Below, piece by piece: positions 57,987 through 64,000 of a DNA stretch of 64,000 nt. Source of the stretch: Stutzerimonas stutzeri TS44 (lineage in GTDB: Bacteria; Pseudomonadota; Gammaproteobacteria; Pseudomonadales; Pseudomonadaceae). The stretch is taken from contig AJXE01000001.1 of NCBI GenBank assembly GCA_000263395.1, forward strand, positions 1-64,000, written 5' to 3'. A model generated the notes under the pieces. That model ran no database searches and had not been told where the DNA came from. It saw only the letters and a program-made list of their open reading frames with translations. Position 1 is the first letter of the stretch, and the number at the start of each line of letters is the position of its first letter. Both the position numbers and the translations under genes were made by a program.

Positions 57987-60386
57987 ATGCGCTTTCTGAA
58001 GTTTCTCTTCTGGTCTTGCCTTGCGCTTTTTTGCGCAGTTGCGCTCAGCCTCAGCGGTGCCTTTCTCTATCTGAGCCCGAACCTGCCGTCCGTGGATTCG
58101 CTGCGCAGCATTCAGTTGCAGATCCCGCTGCGGGTCTACAGCGCCGATGACAAACTCATCGCGGAGTTCGGGGAAATGCGTCGGTCTCCCGTTCGCTTCG
58201 AGGAAATCCCCGGCGACTTCATCCAGGCCCTGCTGGCCGCCGAAGACGATAATTTCGCTAATCATTATGGCGTCGACGTCACCGGCCTGCTGCGCGCTGC
58301 CGCGCAATTATTGAAAAGCGGCCACATTCAGACCGGCGGCAGCACGATCACCATGCAGGTCGCCAAGAACTTCTTCCTGACCAGCGAGCGCAGCTTTTCG
58401 CGCAAGATCAACGAAATCCTGCTGGCCCTGCAGATCGAGCGCGAACTGACCAAGAACGAGATTCTCGAGCTCTACGTGAACAAGATCTACCTCGGCCATC
58501 GCGCCTACGGTATCGAGGCAGCGGCACAGGTTTATTACGGCAAGTCGATCGGCGAGCTGACCCTAGCCCAGAAGGCGATGATTGCCGGCCTACCCAAAGC
58601 ACCCTCGGCGTTCAATCCACTGGTCAACGCCGCACGCAGCAAGGAACGTCGCGACTGGATTCTTGGCCGCATGTATCGTTTGGGCTCGATCGACGAGGCC
58701 AGCTACCAGCAAGCCATCGCCGAGCCCGAGACTGCGCGCTACCACGGCGCCGCACCGGAGCTGGATGCCGCCTACATTGCCGAGATGGCGCGTGCGGAGA
58801 TGGTCGGCCGTTTCGGCAGCGCCGCCTATACCGATGGTTTTCGCGTCTACACCACGGTCAGCAGCGAACGGCAGCGCACCGCGAACCTGGCGCTGCTCGA
58901 AGGCCTGATCGAATACGACCAACGCCACGGCTACCGGGGCCCCGAGGCGCGCCTGGGCGACAAGACGCATGATATCTGGCTCGAAGAACTGGCGCAGCAT
59001 CGCGCGCTTTCCGGACTGCTCCCGGCCATCGTCAGCCAGGTCGAAGCAGACGGGATCAAGGTACTGCTGCGTGACGGCAGCGAACACCCGGTGGCGTGGG
59101 AGAGCATGAAATGGGCCCGCCCGTTCCTCGCCACCAACAGCCTCGGCCCACGCCCCCAGCGTCCCGCCGATGTCGTGGCACGCGGCGACCTGATTCGCAT
59201 CCAGCTCGACGGCGAGAGCGCCCGCTTCAGCCAGGTGCCGAACGCACAGGCCGCCCTGGTATCGCTGGATCCCGTCGACGGTTCCATCGAAGCGCTGGCT
59301 GGCGGCTTTTCGTTCAGCCAGAGCAAATACAATCGCGCGATCCAGGCCAAGCGCCAGCCAGGCTCGAGCTTCAAACCCTTCGTCTACAGCGCCGCGCTCG
59401 ACGCCGGCTACACCGCCGCCACGCTCGTCAACGACTCGCCCATCGTCTTCGTCGAAGAAGGCATGGATCGCATCTGGCGGCCGAAGAACGACAACAACAC
59501 CTTCCTCGGCCCCATCCGCATGCGCGAGGCACTGTACAAGTCGCGCAACCTCGTCTCGATCCGGCTGCTGCAGAGCATCGGCATCAACTACACCATCGAC
59601 TATATAAGCCGCTTCGGCTTCCAGCCGCAGGACCTGCCACGCAACCTCTCGCTGGCACTGGGCACGGCGACACTCACGCCGATGGAAATCGCCACCGGCT
59701 GGACCGTGTTCGCCAACGGCGGCTACAAGATCGAGCCCTATCTCATCGAGCGGGTCGAGGACCGCGACGGCCAGCAGATTTTCACCGCCAACCCCGCCCG
59801 CATTCCCACTGCGCCGGGATCGGCAACTGTCGGCGCGGACCAGGCCGCACCTGGCGAGGCCGATGCGGCTCCACGCCTTGCCGAGCAGATCATCGATGAA
59901 CGCACCGCCTACATCATGACCAGCATGCTGCAGGACGTGATCACCCGCGGCACCGGCCGGCGCGCACTGGCACTCGGCCGCCAGGATCTTGCCGGCAAGA
60001 CCGGCACCACCAACGACTCGATCGACAGCTGGTTCTCCGGCTACAACGCGGATCTGGTGACCACGGTCTGGGCCGGCTTCGATCAGCCGCAGAGCCTAGG
60101 CCGGCACGAGTACGGCGGCACCGTGGCACTGCCCATCTGGATGAAGTACATGGGTGCCGTGCTCAAGGGCCTTCCAGAACATCCGCCAGCCGAGCCAGCC
60201 GGGCTGCTGACGCTGCGCGTCGATCCGCAGAGCGGCCGCGCGGCAACGCCGGCGACACCGAACGCCTATTTCGAGCTATTCAAGAGCGAAGACTCGCCGC
60301 CCTCGATGAGCGAACTCGAACCCGGCGCTCCGATTCCCGGCAGCCCCTTGCCAGCCAGCGAGGCGGCGCCGATCGACCTGTTCTAG
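57987..60386 (+). CDS. ponA: Penicillin-binding protein 1A
   Basis: A 799-residue bifunctional peptidoglycan synthase. N-terminal membrane anchor (residues 4-28), glycosyltransferase domain with AAEDDNFANHYGVD, STITMQVAKNFFL and LELYVNKIYLGHRAYG, an OB-like insert, then the transpeptidase domain with SSFK (QPGSSFKPFVY), SRN and KTGTT. Pro/Glu-rich cytoplasm-distal tail. The ATG at 57987 gives the usual MRFLKFLFW start. Confidence 0.96.
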   Translation: MRFLKFLFWSCLALFCAVALSLSGAFLYLSPNLPSVDSLRSIQLQIPLRVYSADDKLIAEFGEMRRSPVRFEEIPGDFIQALLAAEDDNFANHYGVDVTGLLRAAAQLLKSGHIQTGGSTITMQVAKNFFLTSERSFSRKINEILLALQIERELTKNEILELYVNKIYLGHRAYGIEAAAQVYYGKSIGELTLAQKAMIAGLPKAPSAFNPLVNAARSKERRDWILGRMYRLGSIDEASYQQAIAEPETARYHGAAPELDAAYIAEMARAEMVGRFGSAAYTDGFRVYTTVSSERQRTANLALLEGLIEYDQRHGYRGPEARLGDKTHDIWLEELAQHRALSGLLPAIVSQVEADGIKVLLRDGSEHPVAWESMKWARPFLATNSLGPRPQRPADVVARGDLIRIQLDGESARFSQVPNAQAALVSLDPVDGSIEALAGGFSFSQSKYNRAIQAKRQPGSSFKPFVYSAALDAGYTAATLVNDSPIVFVEEGMDRIWRPKNDNNTFLGPIRMREALYKSRNLVSIRLLQSIGINYTIDYISRFGFQPQDLPRNLSLALGTATLTPMEIATGWTVFANGGYKIEPYLIERVEDRDGQQIFTANPARIPTAPGSATVGADQAAPGEADAAPRLAEQIIDERTAYIMTSMLQDVITRGTGRRALALGRQDLAGKTGTTNDSIDSWFSGYNADLVTTVWAGFDQPQSLGRHEYGGTVALPIWMKYMGAVLKGLPEHPPAEPAGLLTLRVDPQSGRAATPATPNAYFELFKSEDSPPSMSELEPGAPIPGSPLPASEAAPIDLF

Positions 60387-60406
60387 ATGCCTTCCGGCCT
60401 CGCAAC

Positions 60407-60438
60407 AAAAAAGCCCCGCAGAATCTGCGGGGCTTTTT
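60407..60438. terminator. Bidirectional terminator
   Basis: AAAAAAGCCCCGCA-GAATC-TGCGGGGCTTTTT between the convergent ponA and maeB genes; U tracts on both strands. Confidence 0.92.
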
Positions 60439-60453
60439 CATTCCGGCCGGGAA

Positions 60454-61722
60454 TCAGCCGTTGAAGACGTCGTCGACCGACGTGAGCGGGTAGTTCGACG
60501 GATAGGGCAGCGTCGCCGCCCCGCTGTCGATTGCCGCCTTGGCAACCGCATCCGATACCAGCGTGATCAGGCGCGGGTCCATCGGTTTCGGAATGATGTA
60601 CTCGCGACCGAACTGCAGGTCGGCCACACCATAGGCGGCAGCAACTTCCGCCGGTACCGGCAGCTTCGCCAGGTCGCGCAGCGCCAGCGCCGCGGCGATC
60701 TTCATTTCCTCGTTGATGCGGGTCGCCCGCACGTCCAGCGCGCCGCGGAAGATGAACGGGAAGCCGAGCACGTTGTTGACCTGGTTCGGGTAGTCCGAAC
60801 GGCCGGTGGCCATGATCACGTCGGAACGGGTGGCATGCGCCAGTTCCGGGCTGATCTCCGGGTCCGGATTGGAGCAGGCGAAGACGATCGGATCGGCCGC
60901 CATGCGCTTGAGGCCCTCGGCGCTGAGCAGGTTGGCTCCGGACAGGCCGACGAACACATCGGCGCCGTCCAGCGCGTCGTCCAGCGTGCGCTTGTCGGTT
61001 TCGTGGGCGAAAATCGCCTTGTACTGGTTGAGATCGTCGCGGCCGGCATGGATCACGCCCTTGCGGTCGACCATGAAGATGTTCTCGATCTTCGCACCGA
61101 TGCTGACCAGCAGCTTCATGCAGGAGGTCGCGGCAGCGCCGGCGCCGAGGCAGACGATCTTTGCCTCTTCGATGGTCTTGCCAGCGATTTCCAGCGCGTT
61201 GAGCATGCCGGCGGCGGTCACGATGGCCGTGCCGTGCTGATCGTCATGGAAAACTGGAATATCGCACTGCTCGATGAGCGCGCGCTCGATCTCGAAGCAC
61301 TCGGGTGCCTTGATGTCTTCCAGGTTGATGCCACCGAAGGTGATCGAGATGCGCTTGACGGTGTCGATGAAGGCCTGCGGGCTTTCGGCGTCCACTTCGA
61401 TGTCGAACACATCGACACCGGCGAAGCGCTTGAACAGCACGCCCTTGCCTTCCATCACCGGCTTGGAGGCCAGCGGGCCGAGATTGCCCAGACCGAGAAT
61501 CGCGGTGCCGTCGGAGATCACAGCGACCAGGTTACCCTTGCCGGTATAGCGGTAGGCCAGCTCGGGATCACGGGCGATTTCTCGTACGGGAGCGGCAACA
61601 CCGGGACTGTAGGCCAGCGAGAGATCGCGGGCGGTGGCGGTAGGCTTGGTCAGCTCGACACTCAGTTTTCCCGGACGCGGCTGGGAATGGTAGTCGAGAG
61701 CGGCGGTTTTCAGGTCAGTCAT
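60454..61722 (-). CDS. maeB: NADP-dependent malic enzyme, short form
   Basis: A 422-residue enzyme, malate to pyruvate plus CO2. ATG 61722 (MTDLKTAALDYHSQPRPGKL); another ATG two codons earlier is possible. TGKGNLVAVISDGTAILGLG holds the catalytic region and FHDDQHGTAIVTAAGMLNAL the metal site, followed by the Rossmann motif CLGAGAAATS. It lacks the phosphotransacetylase-like C-terminal domain of E. coli MaeB (about 760 residues). Confidence 0.9.
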   Translation of the reverse strand: MTDLKTAALDYHSQPRPGKLSVELTKPTATARDLSLAYSPGVAAPVREIARDPELAYRYTGKGNLVAVISDGTAILGLGNLGPLASKPVMEGKGVLFKRFAGVDVFDIEVDAESPQAFIDTVKRISITFGGINLEDIKAPECFEIERALIEQCDIPVFHDDQHGTAIVTAAGMLNALEIAGKTIEEAKIVCLGAGAAATSCMKLLVSIGAKIENIFMVDRKGVIHAGRDDLNQYKAIFAHETDKRTLDDALDGADVFVGLSGANLLSAEGLKRMAADPIVFACSNPDPEISPELAHATRSDVIMATGRSDYPNQVNNVLGFPFIFRGALDVRATRINEEMKIAAALALRDLAKLPVPAEVAAAYGVADLQFGREYIIPKPMDPRLITLVSDAVAKAAIDSGAATLPYPSNYPLTSVDDVFNG

Positions 61723-61879
61723 TGGCATTTCCGCTTGTTTTTACTGGGACAGACAGGCGGTCGAGCATACGCCAAGAGCGCGCGCCGTCACAAGCGAGCC
61801 AAGAGAAGGGTGTCAAGCGCTGGCGCCTGCGACTTTTAGGGAATAAATGCCACGCAAAACGGCGTTTTGCCCAAGCCAC

Positions 61880-62653
61880 TCACCGACGAACGGCAAGCGC
61901 CGCCGGATGCGACAGCCGCATCAGCCAGCGCGCCTGATCGCGTCGCGTCCGCGAGCCACGATCGACCACCCAGCCGCGCGCCTCGATTCGCGCACCTCGC
62001 AGCGACGCCTGCAGTGCCGCGAACGCTGCGACATCTCGTAGCGGCACGTGCAGCACCAGCGGTCCGTCAAGCTCGATCCACAGACCGCCACGGTTGCGCT
62101 CGACGCGCTCGACGCGCCCCTCGACCAGAGCGAAGCCGCCGGCGCGAATCTCCCGCGCCTGCCGCAGCGGTGGCCGCTTCCAGAGACCTCGATGCTGTTG
62201 GCGCGCCTGCGCCTCGGCGGCGCGATGGCAGTCGACCAGTTCGGTATTGGGCGCCACCGCGACGAAGAAGCCGAGCCCCTGCGCCAGCAATGCTGCCTCC
62301 AGGTTGTTGCCCTGGGCGTCGTAGGCGTGCGCCAGTACGCGACCGTAGCGATCACGCGCCTCGCGCCCCATGCGCAGGCCGAGCCGGTCGTCACTGGCCG
62401 TCACCAGTTGCTGCAGATGGCTGCGCGCCGCATCTGCCAGTGGCTCGCCGGCGCGGCCCTTGCGCCCCAGCTCCGGCGTGTTCAGGCCGATCAGGCGAAC
62501 GCTGCGACCATCGGTCAGGCGCAGGGTATCGCCATCGACGACCTGCGCCACCGCGAACTGTGGCAGGCGTTCCGGCGTCGGGCAGAACGCCTGCGCCGAC
62601 CCGCTGCAAACGACGGAAACGAAAAAGGCGCCCACCAGGGACGCCTTTTTCAT
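61880..62653 (-). CDS. Exported thermonuclease-family (SNase) nuclease
   Basis: A 257-residue protein from ATG 62653 with signal peptide MKKASLVGAFFVSVVCSGSAQA. The SNase fold shows VVDGDTLRLTDGRSVRLIGL, NTPELGRKG, and GREARDRYGRVLAHAY with catalytic Asp/Arg/Glu positions. The last 100 residues (EGRVERVERNRGGLWIELDG) form an extra OB-like domain. Codons 2-11 coincide with a terminator hairpin. It follows rpmE in the same direction. Confidence 0.88.
   Translation of the reverse strand: MKKASLVGAFFVSVVCSGSAQAFCPTPERLPQFAVAQVVDGDTLRLTDGRSVRLIGLNTPELGRKGRAGEPLADAARSHLQQLVTASDDRLGLRMGREARDRYGRVLAHAYDAQGNNLEAALLAQGLGFFVAVAPNTELVDCHRAAEAQARQQHRGLWKRPPLRQAREIRAGGFALVEGRVERVERNRGGLWIELDGPLVLHVPLRDVAAFAALQASLRGARIEARGWVVDRGSRTRRDQARWLMRLSHPAALAVRR
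62622..62650 (-). terminator. Terminator hairpin inside the start of the nuclease gene
   Basis: On the minus strand AAAAAGGCG(T)CCC-TGGT-GGGCGCCTTTTT: 12 pairs with one bulge and a T run, beginning right after the nuclease ATG. It can terminate transcripts from rpmE, so the nuclease would need read-through or its own regulation. Confidence 0.6.
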
Positions 62654-62691
62654 ATGCTCGGAGAACCGCACGGGATTCCCTATACGCCAGC

Positions 62692-62904
62692 TTACTTGGC
62701 GCCGAACACACCGAAACGCTGCTTGAAGCGATCGATACGGCCGCCGGTATCCAGTACCTTCTGCTTGCCGGTGTAGAACGGGTGGCACTCGGAGCACACG
62801 TCGATGCTCAGGTTCTTGCCCAGCGTGGAGCGGGTCTTGATGACGTTGCCGCAGCTGCAGGTGGCGTCGATTTCGACGTAGTTCGGATGGATATCGGCTT
62901 TCAT
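62692..62904 (-). CDS. rpmE: Ribosomal protein L31, zinc-binding form
   Basis: Seventy residues from ATG 62904 ([12 protein letters not shown]). Cys16 and Cys18 (CSCGN) plus [10 protein letters not shown] at 37-46 give the zinc site, so this is the C+ form rather than the zinc-free paralogue. Full length. Confidence 0.97.
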   Translation of the reverse strand: MKADIHPNYVEIDATCSCGNVIKTRSTLGKNLSIDVCSECHPFYTGKQKVLDTGGRIDRFKQRFGVFGAK

Positions 62905-63077
62905 GATGAATCCTCTGGATTGCGTGCCGCCACCCGACCCTATGCCGAGTACCGCACGAATTAGGGCGCGAATAATACCAGAGCGCCAAGGTGATGCAAG
63001 CGCAGGCCATCGCCACGAAGGCAGCGGCACGCGCGGCGATCGTTTACCATCGGCGCCCGCCCTCCAGGGATTGCCGC

Positions 63078-64000
63078 GTGCCCACGACCATCCTTCGCCT
63101 GGCCCTGCCCTCGCCGCTGCGCCGCCTGTTCGACTACCTGCCGCCGGCCGGCTGCGCGACCGCCGCGCTGCAACCGGGCGTGCGCCTGCGCGTACCCTTC
63201 GGCCGACGCGAGGTGGTGGGCGTGCTGGTCGAGCTGGACGACCATAGCGAAGTGCCTGCAGCCAAGCTCAAGCCCGCGCTCGAACTGCTCGACCGCCAGC
63301 CGCTGCTGCCCGCCGCGCTGTTCCGGCTCTGCCTGTGGGCCGCCCAGTACTACCAGCACAGCCTCGGCGAGACCTTCAGCTGGGCACTGCCGGTGCTGCT
63401 GCGCCAGGGCGAACCGGCGGAAGCGCGGCAGGAGCGCTTCTGGCAGCTGGCCGAAGGCGCGCGCGCCGACGATCCACGCCTGGCACGCGCGCCACGCCAG
63501 CGCGAAGCACTCCAGACCATCGCCCAGCACCCGCACGGCGTAGCGCACAGCCTGCTCGGCAAGCTGCAGCTGAACCGCGACAGCCTCGAACTGCTGCTGG
63601 AAAAACGCCTGCTGCGCATCGAGAACCGGCGCCTCAGCCAGCCACGTAGTCACAGCGGCAGCTGGCTGCTGCAATCGGAGCTGGCGCTCAACGGCGAACA
63701 ACGCGCGGCCTTCGAGGCCATACGCGCGGGGCTTGGCGGCTTCCAGGCGTTTCTACTCGCCGGCGTGACCGGCAGCGGCAAGACCGAGGTCTACCTGCAG
63801 CTGATCCATCAGGTGCTTGCAGCCGGCAAACAGGCGCTGGTGCTGATTCCGGAAATCAACCTCGGACCACAGACGCTGGCGCGCTTCGAGCAGCGCTTCA
63901 ACGCCCGCATCGCCCTGCTGCACTCCAGCGTGAACGACCGCGAGCGCCTGGACGCCTGGCTCGCGGCCCGCGACGGCGAAGCGGATATCGTCATCGGTAC
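63078..64000 (+). CDS. priA: Primosomal protein N' (PriA helicase), 5' part
   Basis: Open from GTG 63078 to the window edge (307 codons seen). It starts [20 protein letters not shown], with the 3'-DNA-binding domain (residues 1-110), a winged helix (to about 210) and the beginning of the helicase with Walker [12 protein letters not shown] and [14 protein letters not shown], as in PriA. It restarts stalled replication forks. Divergent from rpmE, as in other Pseudomonas. Confidence 0.95.
   Translation, partial: MPTTILRLALPSPLRRLFDYLPPAGCATAALQPGVRLRVPFGRREVVGVLVELDDHSEVPAAKLKPALELLDRQPLLPAALFRLCLWAAQYYQHSLGETFSWALPVLLRQGEPAEARQERFWQLAEGARADDPRLARAPRQREALQTIAQHPHGVAHSLLGKLQLNRDSLELLLEKRLLRIENRRLSQPRSHSGSWLLQSELALNGEQRAAFEAIRAGLGGFQAFLLAGVTGSGKTEVYLQLIHQVLAAGKQALVLIPEINLGPQTLARFEQRFNARIALLHSSVNDRERLDAWLAARDGEADIVIG

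Overview
The window joins two kinds of DNA. Bases 1-31769 are one side of an integrated, plasmid-like conjugative or mobilizable element. Bases from about 31770 to 64000 are ordinary GC-rich chromosome of a Pseudomonas-type gammaproteobacterium. The chromosomal order pilMNOPQ-aroK-aroB-SPOR/ATPase-gltB-gltD-hemE, with ponA divergent from pilM and maeB-nuclease-rpmE-priA behind it, is the arrangement I recall from Pseudomonas. I cannot name the species from sequence alone; Pseudomonas or Stutzerimonas is an inference.

Element, left to right. (a) 1-5478: a minus-strand run of unfamiliar genes downstream of the relaxase. It holds a truncated hypothetical gene, a protein with a PD-(D/E)XK-like nuclease signature, an AbiJ/HEPN-like protein, and a HEPN-like protein whose start overlaps a small VbhA-like antitoxin gene; three small proteins separate these from traI. 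(b) 5496-12384: MobF relaxase/helicase with a Toprim-like tail, a small relaxosome-type protein, a non-coding hairpin region that is the best oriT candidate, and a divergent three-gene operon laid out like stbABC of R388. (c) 12422-16629: two small proteins, a VirD4/TraD-type coupling ATPase and a membrane coiled-coil protein. (d) 17262-21201: a cargo block (GNAT protein, MvaT-type silencer, several hypothetical genes) between two near-identical 36-bp palindromic direct repeats, followed by the last 39 codons of a tyrosine recombinase. (e) 21277-27410: a minus-strand cluster with a DotA/TraY-like protein (frameshifted at a run of seven G), small membrane proteins, lipoproteins and an OmpA-type lipoprotein. 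(f) 27721-30235: a TraX-family protein, an iteron/DnaA-box origin of replication, an AlpA-type regulator and a TrfA-like initiator. (g) 30232-31769: a P4-type integrase and a 45-bp copy of the 3' end of tRNA-Met(CAT), the right attachment site. The intact tRNA and left end should lie to the left of this window.

The element therefore carries integration, autonomous replication, stability, DNA processing and part of a type IVB-like mating apparatus. Most of the mating-pore genes are not in view, so self-transfer cannot be decided here.

Chromosome: a displaced tRNA terminator, a YiiX-like papain-fold protein, an SLC13 permease, metY, trxC, a DUF4105 protein, DUF3015, a lipoprotein, a LysR/MFS divergent pair, then heme (hemE), glutamate synthase (gltBD), shikimate (aroKB) and type IV pilus assembly (pilMNOPQ) genes, ponA, maeB, a secreted nuclease, rpmE and the first 307 codons of priA.
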